Below are positions 8,073-17,009 of a stretch of 50,336 nt of DNA, piece after piece. The position numbers and the translations under genes are program-made. Under the pieces are notes generated by a model. The model worked only from the letters and a program-made list of their open reading frames with translations, did no database searches and had not been told where the DNA came from. This DNA comes from an uncultured Clostridia bacterium. GTDB lineage: Bacteria > Bacillota > Clostridia > UMGS1810. Location of the stretch: the NCBI GenBank assembly GCA_934454585.1, contig CAKSFP010000021.1, positions 1 to 50,336 of the forward strand, given 5' to 3'. The first letter of the stretch is position 1. Each line of letters starts with the position of its first letter.

Positions 8073-8101
8073 TTGACAGCTTCACTGAATATTACTATGT
8101 T
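8073..8101 (+). promoter_or_regulatory. Promoter of the integrase gene
   Basis: TTGACA at 8,073-8,078 and TATGTT at 8,096-8,101 are 17 bases apart, followed by AAAGGAG and the ATG at 8,139. Confidence 0.6.
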
Positions 8102-8138
8102 AGTGGTAAAATAATAGTAGTAAAGGAGTTGTCGGACT

Positions 8139-8689
8139 ATGAAAAAAATTACAGACAAAACAATAAAAAAATTCAAAGAGTATCTTATTTGCGAGGAAAA
8201 AGCAAAGGCAACCGCAAATTATATTTGCTTATGCAAACGATATGTGCTTGCGGTATAAGAGTGTCGGAGCTGCGATACATTACAACCTCTGCAATAAAGG
8301 CTGGCAGAGCGGAAATAAACCTTAAAGGCAAAATGCGTGTTGTTATTATCCCCTCCGACCTTTGCAAAATGTTAAAACGATACGCGTCAGAGGAAAAAAT
8401 ATCAGACGGATGTATTTTCATCACCCGAAACGGAAAACCTCTTGACCGTTCTAATATATGGAAGCTGATGAAAGCACTGTGCGAGAGTGCCAATGTGGCA
8501 AGAGATAAGGTGTTTCCTCACAACCTCCGCCATCTGTTCGCACGAACATATTATTCCTTGCAAAAGGATATTGTCAGACTTGCGGACATCTTAGGTCATT
8601 CTTCTGTGGAAACAACCCGTATTTATACAATGGAAACAGGCGATATTCATCGCAGACAAATACAGAAACTCGGACTTTTGCGGTGTTAA
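8139..8689 (+). pseudogene. Tyrosine recombinase (ICE integrase) with internal deletion and frameshift
   Basis: ATG 8,139, with AAAGGAG upstream, encodes the start of a XerC-like core-binding domain (MKKITDKTIKKFKEYLICEE, then KAKATANY) and stops at TAA 8,256. From about 8,205 another frame encodes an intact catalytic domain: GIRVSELRYIT (Arg), FPHNLRHLFART (His-x-x-Arg), LADILGHSSVETTRIYTM (His and nucleophile Tyr). Relatives have about 290 residues, so roughly 90 codons between the two pieces are missing and the frame is shifted. GGCAACCGCAAA at the join suggests a deletion between short repeats. The enzyme should be inactive. The catalytic part alone could be translated from TTG 8,129, but it lacks the DNA-binding arm. 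The product would have integrated and excised the element. Confidence 0.85.
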
Positions 8690-8701
8690 AAAAAGAAAAA
8701 G

Positions 8702-8723
8702 CCACATAATCGAAATTATGTGG
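8702..8723. terminator. Bidirectional intrinsic terminator
   Basis: CCACATAAT, CGAA loop, ATTATGTGG. On the minus strand it is followed by CTTTTTCTTTTTTT, and it probably also ends plus-strand transcription from the integrase. Confidence 0.8.
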
Positions 8724-8800
8724 TAAAATATATTTTAGTACATATTTAATATAGTAAATATTATAGCATTGAAAAAAGCTTTTGTCAATAGTTTGCCAGT

Positions 8801-10255
8801 TTTGAGTTTCCCCATTTTTTCAGCAGCAACCAAAACCTACATCGGGAAACAATGATAACTGCATAGATTTTTGACTTTTCATCAACATATCAGATATACC
8901 TTGTTTGCATTTTGAAAATACGACAAATAAGCCGTATGCAATGGCATAAAACATAAATTTATTCACTCCGTATATACGCTTTGATTGCTCAACAAGCTGC
9001 ATAACAGCAATTCTTTCATCTGCTTTTTCACTGATAAATCCGATGTATCCGACTACAATAGTCAGTATTAAATCGAGATTTCTGATGGATTTTAGTGAAC
9101 GCACCCTTAAATTTTCAAATCCGAACTGTTGCTTTTTGAAACGGTAAAATTCCTCTATTCTCCAACGCATAAGATAAACCTTCACTACGGCAACTCCAAG
9201 CCTTTTATCATCACTTTTAAGGTTTGTTATCAGCAGCATCGGCTCTTTGCCGAACCCGTAACATACAACCAAATTAAGCTCATCGTTCGGTCTGCATACA
9301 AGTTTTGCCGGAATTATTGATATTTTACAGTCTGCACCAATACCGTTTTTTCGACGAAATTTTAAGCTGTATTTTCCTTTGAATTTATGTGCAAGCTCCA
9401 TAATATTTATTCGCTTGCCTTTGTAAATTACATCTCTGTTCTTTTTTGCGCGGATAACAAATTTTTCATCGCGACTGATTAAATAACCATGATATCTGTT
9501 GTTGTCATATCCTCTGTCAAATGCCCTTATATTGTTTTTGGGAAAATGGCAACTTAAAAATTTAAGAGCATTTATCGTTTCTTCATCTTCGCTAACAAAT
9601 CCGTTTTCTTTGGCAGAGAAGATTTTTGTATACACAGGTATCGGCATTTTCTTTTTCGGGGTGAGCGCTGTCACTCCGACAGTGGGATAACCGAGTTTGT
9701 ATTCACCCGTGCTGCCGTCACGGACAGTTGCTATACCTTCTGATTTTGTGGTGTAGTTCTTGGTAATATAACTTCCGTCAACTATCAATATTGTGTTTTT
9801 ATTAATTTGAGACTTTACTGCGTACAGATATTGTTCAAACAGCTTTTCACCTTCGTTGAATGTATTCAAATTTCGTGAAAGGCGGTCAATTACTTTTTTG
9901 AGTATAGTTTTTTCGTCTAATTTTCTGCTTATTTCCGAAAGCATACAACTTTGACTGCTTAATATTCCGAACATCATCTGTGCAGCAAACTTAAATTGCG
10001 GTCTTGAAAGATTTTTTGAAATTTTTTCGGAAAATTTCAAAATACCCCTTTTCAAATTGTGGTTAAGTGTGGTACAATAGTTATACATAATGCAATATCT
10101 CCTTTGTGGTTTTGTTTTTTGTTCAACTACATTATATCACATTCGGAGTCATATTGCATTATTTTTTTGCTTTGATTTCAAATTTTAATTCCTTGTTTTT
10201 CCCTTTGTTATGCCGTTTCCAAGACTTCCTCACTTAATTTTTGGGGAAACTCAAA
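8801..10255 (-). mobile_element. IS4-family insertion sequence with 14-bp terminal inverted repeats
   Basis: The ends are TTTGAGTTTCCCCA (8,801-8,814) and its reverse complement (10,242-10,255), enclosing a single transposase gene; total 1,455 bases. I see no target-site duplication in the bases just outside: the left flank ends GTTTGCCAGT and the right flank starts CGGGTTTTGG. Either the true tips differ by a few bases or the flanks rearranged after insertion. It sits between the broken integrase and the sugar-utilisation operon, so it may have helped disrupt the right end of the conjugative element. Confidence 0.85.
8820..10088 (-). CDS. IS4-family DDE transposase
   Basis: A 422-residue transposase, apparently intact. 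The catalytic triad is visible as Asp104 (LIVDGSYI), Asp191 (RAFDRGYDNN) and Glu312. Glu312 lies in the IS4 family signature Y305-R308-E312-K319 (YLMRWRIEEFYRFKK). It cuts and pastes the element by DDE chemistry on the terminal repeats. The start ATG 10,088 has AAAGGAG about ten bases upstream. It begins about 150 bases inside the right repeat, and the stop lies 6 bases inside the left repeat, which is compact even for an IS. The length fits the family, so the element could still move. Confidence 0.93.
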   Translation of the reverse strand: MYNYCTTLNHNLKRGILKFSEKISKNLSRPQFKFAAQMMFGILSSQSCMLSEISRKLDEKTILKKVIDRLSRNLNTFNEGEKLFEQYLYAVKSQINKNTILIVDGSYITKNYTTKSEGIATVRDGSTGEYKLGYPTVGVTALTPKKKMPIPVYTKIFSAKENGFVSEDEETINALKFLSCHFPKNNIRAFDRGYDNNRYHGYLISRDEKFVIRAKKNRDVIYKGKRINIMELAHKFKGKYSLKFRRKNGIGADCKISIIPAKLVCRPNDELNLVVCYGFGKEPMLLITNLKSDDKRLGVAVVKVYLMRWRIEEFYRFKKQQFGFENLRVRSLKSIRNLDLILTIVVGYIGFISEKADERIAVMQLVEQSKRIYGVNKFMFYAIAYGLFVVFSKCKQGISDMLMKSQKSMQLSLFPDVGFGCC

Positions 10256-10578
10256 CGGGTTTTGGGTCAGGGGTGCGGACATATTCTTGACTGTTTATGC
10301 ACAGTAGAAAAATACCGAAAATGTCCGAACCGGTGTGTCGTGTGGTCATACGACTTAAAATAATAACGAGGACAACTTTAAGATGCTTGGCGGCGAAACC
10401 GGCGGAGTTGTTTATCATTAAAACTTAATCCCATGTTAGTTTTACAAGGATAACATTACACAAGCATACAAAATTTTACATTTCGTCCTCTCGCTACAAA
10501 AGACAGCGAATTTGTTCAACCAACACTCTCGCTGTCTTAGCATCATTCCGATGTTTTAATCCTATATTAAAACTTGTG
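10256..10578. other. Intergenic scar between the IS and the sugar operon
   Basis: No gene is supported in these 323 bases. I see nested inverted repeats near 10,276-10,339 (CGGACAT/ATGTCCG around ACTGT/ACAGT). A short frame ends with FKMLGGETGGVVYH and a stop near 10,420; it could be the tail of a lost gene but is too short to identify. The operon terminator lies at 10,500-10,538. Confidence 0.5.
10500..10538 (-). terminator. Terminator of the minus-strand sugar operon
   Basis: AAGACAGCGA pairs with TCGCTGTCTT. On the minus strand the hairpin is followed by TTGT and lies about 40 bases past the GH105 stop codon. Confidence 0.65.
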
Positions 10579-11742
10579 TCAAATCTCAATCGTTTGATTC
10601 ATTGCGTCAATTTCGGCACACATCATTAAAAATGCTCCCGTCCCGTGCCATTCATTAATAATCCTGTGACGATAGTAATAATACTCTACGGTTTCGCCGA
10701 CGCAGGTTCCCATGCATATATCAAGAATCTTGAAATCATCGTCCGTTATAACGGTGGAGTTTTCAATAACATCCTTGTAGCCGCGCATAATATTTTCAAC
10801 ATACGATTTGTCTATTATGCCATTTTTAACAGCCTTAGCCATGGCGTAAAGAATCAGCAATGTTCCCGAATTATCTATCCAGTTTCTCGGGTCGTACTCC
10901 TTGTCAACAAGCTGATACCATCTTCCGCATTCTGCCTGATATTTAATTATGTTTGCAAACAGTTTGTTTACTATTTCGCAGATTTTGGGAATGCTTTTGT
11001 GATTCTTTGGCGCTGCTTCATACATTTCCGTAATACCGGCGGCGTACCAGCCGATTGCCCTATCCCACACATATTTTGATAATCCGGTTTCCTTATCCGC
11101 CCAGGATGCGCTCTTACTCTCATCCCAAGCGTGTCTCAAAAGTCCTGTTTTTTCATCACGCAGATTCTCCCACATGATAATCGGCTGCTCCAGGGCTATA
11201 TCCAAAAGCTCGGCGTCATTGCGTAAAACTGCGTATTTAACGCACGCAGGTCCTGCCATAAACAAACCGTCGAGCCATGTCTGTTCCCTGTGCTTGCCGT
11301 CAAGGGAATGATAGAAACACCCGTGAGATGTCCTTCTGAACTCTTTCATATTCTTAAAAAGGAAATCAAGCCCATTCAGATATTTTTCATCCTTTGTTTC
11401 ATCATACAAGTCAAAGAACAAATTTCCCGGTTGCCTGAAATCGAGGCTGTCCAAAGATATCCACCCGTGTTCCTCATGAATCGGTACTCCGTTGTCATCA
11501 GTGACAGATTGAATCCAATCTTTTATATACTTGTTGTATTCGCCCCTTCCGTCCCTTTTGTAAACCTCCTGAATACCGCGCAGAAGAAGCGCTTGCGGAT
11601 ATGTAAAACCGCCCAATTCGCCAATCTGTATAATCGATAATTCAGGCGCGGGAATTTTCCTTATCCACCTGTCCGTGAACATCTCCGCGTATTGCAGTGA
11701 TGTGTAATTCTTAATGTTATATTTATTATTGTTGCAGTTCAT
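10579..11742 (-). CDS. GH105 unsaturated rhamnogalacturonyl/glucuronyl hydrolase (YteR/YesR-like)
   Basis: A 387-residue protein without a signal peptide, so cytoplasmic. Its (alpha/alpha)6-barrel signatures match GH105: SLDFRQPGNLFFDLY with Asp101, GCFYHSLDGKHREQTWLDGL with the likely catalytic Asp158, then WDRAIGWYAAGITEMYE and DNSGTLLILYAMAKAV. GH105 enzymes hydrate the 4,5-double bond of unsaturated uronic acid at the end of lyase products, releasing for example unsaturated galacturonyl-rhamnose parts. ATG 11,742 has GGGAGG 9 bases upstream. It is the last gene of the train, 15 bases after the beta-helix gene. Its presence implies that a pectin or rhamnogalacturonan lyase acts upstream, outside the cell. 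The precise linkage cannot be told from sequence. Confidence 0.85.
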   Translation of the reverse strand: MNCNNNKYNIKNYTSLQYAEMFTDRWIRKIPAPELSIIQIGELGGFTYPQALLLRGIQEVYKRDGRGEYNKYIKDWIQSVTDDNGVPIHEEHGWISLDSLDFRQPGNLFFDLYDETKDEKYLNGLDFLFKNMKEFRRTSHGCFYHSLDGKHREQTWLDGLFMAGPACVKYAVLRNDAELLDIALEQPIIMWENLRDEKTGLLRHAWDESKSASWADKETGLSKYVWDRAIGWYAAGITEMYEAAPKNHKSIPKICEIVNKLFANIIKYQAECGRWYQLVDKEYDPRNWIDNSGTLLILYAMAKAVKNGIIDKSYVENIMRGYKDVIENSTVITDDDFKILDICMGTCVGETVEYYYYRHRIINEWHGTGAFLMMCAEIDAMNQTIEI

Positions 11743-11757
11743 AAATATCCTCCCGTT

Positions 11758-13767
11758 TCAATCTTTTACCCTTCCGCGTCCGGAATACAATGGCAGCCTG
11801 AAGCAATTCAGCAGTCTTTTCGGCAATTCTCCGTAACCAATAAATCGTGTTTCGCCGCCGCGAACCTCCTTTACCGCATACGGAAATATATGCTCCGGCC
11901 AATATCCGTTTGTAGACAAAATTGCGGACACATCCGAATTTTCGTTTACTACCACGGGCAAATCCTTGTTCTCGCCCATGCTGGCAACTCCGCCAAGTAT
12001 TTCCGTTACTCCGCCGTTCACCGTCTTGACCGTCGTACCGTATCCCTCCGCCTTGAATCCCATAAACCAGAGTGTGCCGTGGTCATTTATAATTTCACAG
12101 TCGGCTCTCTCCGGGTTCATATTACGCGCATAGACCGTCTGCCCGACAAATTCAAACGGGCAAACTGCGCGATACATATCTCCGCCAACTGTGCAGGCGC
12201 AGTTTTCAATGAATACCTTGCCGCCCTGCTCGGAATTAAAATAAAGCGCCGCAGTCTGAATATGTAAATCGCTTAATATGAGGGTCCTTTTGCTTGCGTG
12301 TTCAATGAAACGGAAATGCCCGTAAAACCTTTCCCACGCAAACACATCTTCCACTATCAATGGGACATCGCTCTCACCAACCACACGAAATGCGCTTTTC
12401 AACTCCGACCTTAGCTTCTCGCCTGCCGCAAGGCTGCAATACATAAAGTTTACCCTCTCAACCGACGGTGGAATATTGATTGTGCCGTTCAGCAAATACT
12501 CCCCGGGCTGAAAGAAAATATACTTCTTCCCGCTGTTCATAAGCTTTTGCACGGCAACGGTATCATCATGTATACCGTCACCAATCGCTCCATATTCATC
12601 CGAAAATGCCCACTCGGTTTCATCATTGTTCCATGGGATATCCGGAATATCCTCCGCCGTCAGATTGAGCGTTTGTGCATTTTCATCAAACAGCGTATAT
12701 GTGTCTTCATTTGAAAATTCAATTGCCCGATTACCGTCTGCACGGGGAAATTCGCGAAAAGCGACTGCGCTTTTGTACCCGTCGGAGCGAACATTTCTTA
12801 TATAGCAGCTGCCAAGACTGTACACAATTCCCGAATCAAGCGGATTTCCGCCGGTCAGTTCACCGTCCGCGACAATGACATGAGCCATATTGCCGTCGAT
12901 TTTCATCGCAGGCACAGAGTTTTCGCTTTTTATATCCCTCACCATTACCATGGTGTTGTTGACAAATATGCCCGCCTTTTTCTGATGTTTCAGTGCTATA
13001 TGTTCAAGCGTAACATAGTGTCTGGCAGGTATTACACGAACTCCGTACTGAAAGCCTATGACCTCCAGATTTTTGACATAGCAGCCAGAGATTATCTCAT
13101 GGTTTATTTCCAATCCCGCGTATCCGCGATACTCGGAATCCGATGAAACAATGCGGATATTTTTTATACTTCCTGTGTTGTTTGCGAAAAACACAAGCCC
13201 CACTGCGCCGCTGTTGCCGCTGCCGACATCTATGGTGATATCCTCAAATGTATTTGTCATAGCTACATTTGACAACTCGGCGCGCATAAAGCTGACAACA
13301 GGTTTGTTTGCGCCAAACCCAAAACCGCGGCAATTGTCTTTGAGCCTTATTGTAACACCGTCTCTGCTCTCCCCTTTGAAATATATCTGACGGCTCAGCT
13401 CATAACCGGGCAGTCCAAGAAAAATATTGCATAAATTCTCATGCGAATATGAGATTGTGTCACTGACCAGATAAGTGCCGTTGGGAAAATATATGATTTT
13501 TCCGAGCGGCAGCTTCTCCGGAAATATGACATCGGGTATTCCGTCATTCTTGCATATTTCAAAGCTTATCCTTGCATTGGGGTCGGGCATTGCAAGCAGC
13601 TTATCGGTCGTTTCCTTCATGCCCTTTATATTCTCTGCAAGGATATCGTCAACAATCTGCTTCAGCACCTGTGTGCAATCTGTTTTTCCGCTATTATCGG
13701 CGTTATATGGCGGTTTTGTTACATCAATAACGCCTTTGAACCGTTTAAGTAAAGATGTATTCATCAT
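11758..13767 (-). CDS. Two-module right-handed beta-helix protein (Pectate_lyase_3/GH28-like), cytoplasmic
   Basis: A 669-residue protein without a signal peptide. Two copies of the Pectate_lyase_3-type entrance are visible. The first (residues 13-40) is VTKPPYNADNSGKTD, followed by FPNGTYLVSDTI near 93. The second, near 394, is EYGAIGDGIHDDTVAVQKL, followed by FFQPGEYLLNGTINIPP. Between and after them lie short beta-strand repeats typical of parallel beta-helices (FEDITIDVGSG, IRNVRSDGYKS). Families with this fold cleave polygalacturonans or related chains, but catalytic residues cannot be assigned here. An intracellular position beside GH105 suggests that it trims imported oligosaccharides. 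Start: ATG-ATG at 13,767/13,764 after AAGGAAG; either could be used. Confidence 0.75.
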   Translation of the reverse strand: MMNTSLLKRFKGVIDVTKPPYNADNSGKTDCTQVLKQIVDDILAENIKGMKETTDKLLAMPDPNARISFEICKNDGIPDVIFPEKLPLGKIIYFPNGTYLVSDTISYSHENLCNIFLGLPGYELSRQIYFKGESRDGVTIRLKDNCRGFGFGANKPVVSFMRAELSNVAMTNTFEDITIDVGSGNSGAVGLVFFANNTGSIKNIRIVSSDSEYRGYAGLEINHEIISGCYVKNLEVIGFQYGVRVIPARHYVTLEHIALKHQKKAGIFVNNTMVMVRDIKSENSVPAMKIDGNMAHVIVADGELTGGNPLDSGIVYSLGSCYIRNVRSDGYKSAVAFREFPRADGNRAIEFSNEDTYTLFDENAQTLNLTAEDIPDIPWNNDETEWAFSDEYGAIGDGIHDDTVAVQKLMNSGKKYIFFQPGEYLLNGTINIPPSVERVNFMYCSLAAGEKLRSELKSAFRVVGESDVPLIVEDVFAWERFYGHFRFIEHASKRTLILSDLHIQTAALYFNSEQGGKVFIENCACTVGGDMYRAVCPFEFVGQTVYARNMNPERADCEIINDHGTLWFMGFKAEGYGTTVKTVNGGVTEILGGVASMGENKDLPVVVNENSDVSAILSTNGYWPEHIFPYAVKEVRGGETRFIGYGELPKRLLNCFRLPLYSGRGRVKD

Positions 13768-13810
13768 TTTGTCTTCCTTTACATTTAATTAACCGAATAT
13801 CGTTACGACG

Positions 13811-14665
13811 CTAAATTCCCAGGCAACACAATGCGGCTATTCCCAGTGCCATACCTATCCACTGCTTTGTATTCATTTTTTCTTTGAATATCAAAACACC
13901 GCAAAGAGATGTCATGAAAATCAGTCCGCCGTTTGATATAGGGAAAAACAATACCTTGGGCATAACGCCGGCAAGATACAGGTTTATCACATTCACTATT
14001 CCCATAAATATGCCGGACAGCCCGGCATGAATGGGTACACGGCTTTTGACAGAAAAGCTTGCGCGCCGTTTTCTGCCCTCATGCACCCAAAGGACGGCAT
14101 TAAATGCACTCGCAAACAAAAACGCCAGTGTTAAAAAGCCAAACAGTTCATCGCTGTGAGAAGATGTCTGGTGTACTGTTTGCATGATTCCTATAAGACC
14201 GGTGAACAGCATTGCAAGCAGCGAAAAAATCACCCACTTTGAGTTAGCCCTCTCCCGCCTGATTCCCAGAACAAGCGCCATGGCGAATATCAGCAGCGGT
14301 ATCGCAATCATCTGGAGTACAGTCATTTTTTCACCAAGCATGATTATGCCGTACAGCGTCGGGATAATCATGCTGCTGCACTGCACAAAGGTAGTAAACG
14401 ACATATGCCCGTACCTGAGCGCTTTCAGGAAAAACATCTGCGACGCCGCGGTTACCGCCGCAAAAATAAAAGCTGTTATCAATGTGAACAGCGAACAGCG
14501 AAGATTGCCCATCACCAGCAATGTAATAAACGACCCGATGTACAGCAGCATATTAAATTTATAAACATCCGTATTGTTTTTCAAATAATTTTTGCCGAAA
14601 TTATTTGAAAATATGTTTTTACCGGTTTCAAGCGACAGGCTCAAAAATAGTAATAAAAAATTCAT
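13811..14665 (-). CDS. EamA/DMT-family transporter, ten membrane helices
   Basis: A 284-residue, strongly hydrophobic protein with about ten predicted helices in two similar halves, as in drug/metabolite transporters. Typical pieces are FFLKALRYGHMSFTTFVQCS in half one, ending with TLYGIIMLGEKMTVLQMIAI, and PISNGGLIFMTSLCGVLIF followed by KEKMNTKQWIGMALGIAAL in half two; this repeat is the EamA hallmark. The substrate is unknown. Lying inside the pectin operon it may export or import a sugar, sugar acid or metabolite such as acetate, but that is guesswork from context. GAGAGG precedes ATG 14,665. The gene follows the GH99-like gene after 53 bases. Confidence 0.8.
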   Translation of the reverse strand: MNFLLLFLSLSLETGKNIFSNNFGKNYLKNNTDVYKFNMLLYIGSFITLLVMGNLRCSLFTLITAFIFAAVTAASQMFFLKALRYGHMSFTTFVQCSSMIIPTLYGIIMLGEKMTVLQMIAIPLLIFAMALVLGIRRERANSKWVIFSLLAMLFTGLIGIMQTVHQTSSHSDELFGFLTLAFLFASAFNAVLWVHEGRKRRASFSVKSRVPIHAGLSGIFMGIVNVINLYLAGVMPKVLFFPISNGGLIFMTSLCGVLIFKEKMNTKQWIGMALGIAALCCLGI

Positions 14666-14718
14666 TTCAAATTCCTCTCCGATGTTTTATCTTACAAAAA
14701 TGTTAAGTAAAAATGAGA

Positions 14719-15834
14719 TTAACCGAACACCCTCTTAATTGCCTCAAGATACGCATATCCGTTTTCCGTGTCAGGCTCAAGATATCCGCCCTCCGTCCAT
14801 TCGTTCCATGCGTAGATTCCCACTGTATCACCTGTGGATTTATCGCTTTCTATAAATTCTTTTGCGGCACGGAGGAACTTTTCAAAAAGTTCGGGAGTGC
14901 TGTCGTTTATAAGCCAGTCATACGGATAACCGTAGTCGCTGTAGATATCCGACTGCACAGTACGCGGACTCGGATCCCAGCTTGTTATTACATTGACCTG
15001 ATACGGCAAATCTGTTTTTTTCGTTTGTTTTTCAAACTCCAGTATTCCGTTTTCAACAGTTTCGGGATATCCTGCCTCGGGGAACTTCTCTCTGTGTATA
15101 ACCGGGCAGCAATAAGTGCTTACGCCGTCAACTCCGCATTTTTTGAGCAATTCATTGGATTTTTCGGGGTCGTCCTCCCAATGCGGAATATTCTCAAGCG
15201 TCATGTCAATATAGAGTTCTCCCAAGCCGGCAGCCGCTGTTCTTCTTCTGAAATCGTCAAATACAACCTTTAATCCGTCCGCACCTCCAAAGCTTTTTAG
15301 CAGCACATCAAATCTGTAAAAACCGATGTACAGCTTGCCGTCCTTGCGCAGATAGTTCGGCTGTGTGAAATAATTCTTTATGCAATGCTCGGTCGCATTG
15401 AAAAACGCCTGCACCGTTATCTCGCCGGGAAAACGCCACGGCTGTTCTTCAAATTTAAGAGACGGGTGCAGATGACCCGGAGCAGTGGTGTCCCACATGA
15501 TTGCAAACTTAAGTTCATCCTTATTTGCCGCTTTCAAAAATCCGTTATCCAGGCATTTAATTCTGTACGAGCCGTCCTCAAACCAATACCAATCAAAGAT
15601 AAAACCGTCCACTCCATGTGATGCCGCCGCATCAATCTTCTTTTCCATAACCTTGGGGTCGGATTCATCCTCATATCCCCAAAGCGGTACTTTGGGCATC
15701 TTGTGTCCCTCAAAGCGCGGCGTCGCGTGCTTTGCAACATCCCATTCCGTCCAACCCTTTCCGTGCCATTCGTCATTGCGTGCATCCGGATGCCAATTCG
15801 GAAAATAATATGCCATTACCTGTGCTTTTTTCAT
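14719..15834 (-). CDS. GH99-like (WbsX-family) protein
   Basis: A 371-residue cytoplasmic protein. MAYYFPNWHPDARNDEWHG, GWTEWDVAKHATPRFEGH, GVDGFIFDWYWFEDG, KFAIMWDTTAPGH and the C-terminal VGIYAWNEWTEGGYLEPD are hallmarks of the WbsX group, now called the GH99-like domain. GH99 enzymes are endo-mannosidases, while WbsX proteins occur in polysaccharide synthesis and in utilisation loci; acid residues near WNEWTEGG are probably catalytic. In this operon a glycosidase on imported oligosaccharides is more plausible than a transferase. Start: ATG 15,834 with AAAGGAG a few bases upstream. It follows the esterase gene by 14 bases, so they are probably translated together. Confidence 0.8.
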   Translation of the reverse strand: MKKAQVMAYYFPNWHPDARNDEWHGKGWTEWDVAKHATPRFEGHKMPKVPLWGYEDESDPKVMEKKIDAAASHGVDGFIFDWYWFEDGSYRIKCLDNGFLKAANKDELKFAIMWDTTAPGHLHPSLKFEEQPWRFPGEITVQAFFNATEHCIKNYFTQPNYLRKDGKLYIGFYRFDVLLKSFGGADGLKVVFDDFRRRTAAAGLGELYIDMTLENIPHWEDDPEKSNELLKKCGVDGVSTYCCPVIHREKFPEAGYPETVENGILEFEKQTKKTDLPYQVNVITSWDPSPRTVQSDIYSDYGYPYDWLINDSTPELFEKFLRAAKEFIESDKSTGDTVGIYAWNEWTEGGYLEPDTENGYAYLEAIKRVFG

Positions 15835-15848
15835 TGTATAATCTCCTT

Positions 15849-16913
15849 TTATTTTTTTGTCTGTATCTCTTTAATGAAGAAATCCAACCCGTCGTCCTCT
15901 GCATTAACCTTGTGTCCGCCGTCCCAAACATGAAAACATATGTTTTGGGAGGCATTTAACGCCGCAAAATATTTTTCGACCCTCGGCGCCTCATTAACCG
16001 CGCTGTGATAATCGAACACATCATCGGTTTTGCCGACCTCCAGGTACAATCGTCTCGGCGCACACAAACCGGCTATCTCGGCATCGTGAAATGTGTTGCC
16101 GGAGTTTTTCCATGTCCAGTCAACACTCGAAAACTTAACCCTGTCGTTAAAACATCCGCATGAATACCCGGACACAATCCTTTTGTCCGCCGCCATAGTG
16201 TAAAGCGTAAAAAATCCGCCGTATGACAAACCCATCATACATATCTTGTCAGCCTTAACACAATCGAGAGTCTCAAGATAATCTATTGACCGCCTGATAT
16301 TATATATCTCAAGCGCTGTTATACTCGAGCCGTAGTGTTTCAGTTTCTTGTCAATGTCATCCCTATCATATTTCACATCATAATTCGGCGCGGTTTCAAG
16401 GGCGTCTCCGTCATTCCAAATCAACAGCTGAGGCGCAAAAACAACCAAACCTCTTTCGAGCAATCTCTGCACCATATGGTTGTAATTATTCTTTCCGTGC
16501 ATATCACTGCAAAGCTCCGGCGTGCCGTAACCGCCGTGCTGAGCAACCGCCAACGGCGCTCTTTCAACGCCGTGCGGAATCATAAGCATACCGTAAAAGA
16601 AAAAGTTGTCCATCGTCTCAATGCTGAGCCTATATATTTTGCAGGCGTCATCACTTGCAACATATTCGCTCTTGACATTGGGAACTCTGCTCTTGTAATC
16701 CGTGAGCGGCGCGCCGAGCATTTTTATGTAATCATTCCGATACTTCTCTATATTCTCCGCAAATCCGTCGGACGGCATAAACCTTTCGCGTGTCTCATAA
16801 GACGCCTCCTCCAGAACTGAAATATACCTTTCTATCGAATCTGCATACTCCTGCCTATATCGATTTGCGGCGGACGGATTTTCTTCATATATGTTTTTAC
16901 CATTATATTTCAT
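15849..16913 (-). CDS. Alpha/beta-hydrolase, acetyl-esterase/dienelactone-hydrolase-like
   Basis: A 354-residue cytoplasmic alpha/beta hydrolase. ATG 16,913 is chosen because AGGAGGG lies just upstream; the frame extends 11 codons further but without support. The triad is visible: Ser230 in MGLSYGGFF (nucleophile elbow), Asp297 or Asp298 in VGKTDDVFD, and His334 in WDGGHKVNAE. APLAVAQHGGYGTPE supplies an oxyanion-type HGG. Relatives remove acetyl or other ester groups from plant polysaccharides. In this operon it probably deacetylates imported pectic oligosaccharides. A perfect 15-base-stem hairpin separates it from the GLUG gene upstream, so its expression may differ from that gene. Confidence 0.8.
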   Translation of the reverse strand: MKYNGKNIYEENPSAANRYRQEYADSIERYISVLEEASYETRERFMPSDGFAENIEKYRNDYIKMLGAPLTDYKSRVPNVKSEYVASDDACKIYRLSIETMDNFFFYGMLMIPHGVERAPLAVAQHGGYGTPELCSDMHGKNNYNHMVQRLLERGLVVFAPQLLIWNDGDALETAPNYDVKYDRDDIDKKLKHYGSSITALEIYNIRRSIDYLETLDCVKADKICMMGLSYGGFFTLYTMAADKRIVSGYSCGCFNDRVKFSSVDWTWKNSGNTFHDAEIAGLCAPRRLYLEVGKTDDVFDYHSAVNEAPRVEKYFAALNASQNICFHVWDGGHKVNAEDDGLDFFIKEIQTKK

Positions 16914-16957
16914 TATCTGCCCTCCTATATGTGTTTCGCAGCACATTCAAAGATAAA

Positions 16958-16993
16958 ATTTGATTAGGCATAGAATTTTATGCCTAATCAAAT
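16958..16993 (-). terminator. 15-bp perfect intercistronic stem-loop
   Basis: ATTTGATTAGGCATA and its exact complement enclose a 6-base loop; on the minus strand TTTATC follows. It stands between the GLUG gene and the esterase gene of one operon, so it is a partial terminator or RNA-processing site rather than an operon end. Confidence 0.75.
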
Positions 16994-17009
16994 CGCCATA
17001 CTTACCTTA

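Noticed and set aside
10265..10290. Shared motif CAGGGGTGCGGA with 50,219-50,231 as an attachment-site pair
   Set aside because: The match is about a dozen bases with mismatches around it, the two sites are 40 kb apart, and neither adjoins an integrase end.
10360..10425. Short frame ending FKMLGGETGGVVYH as a small gene
   Set aside because: It has no start or ribosome site and only about 20 codons.
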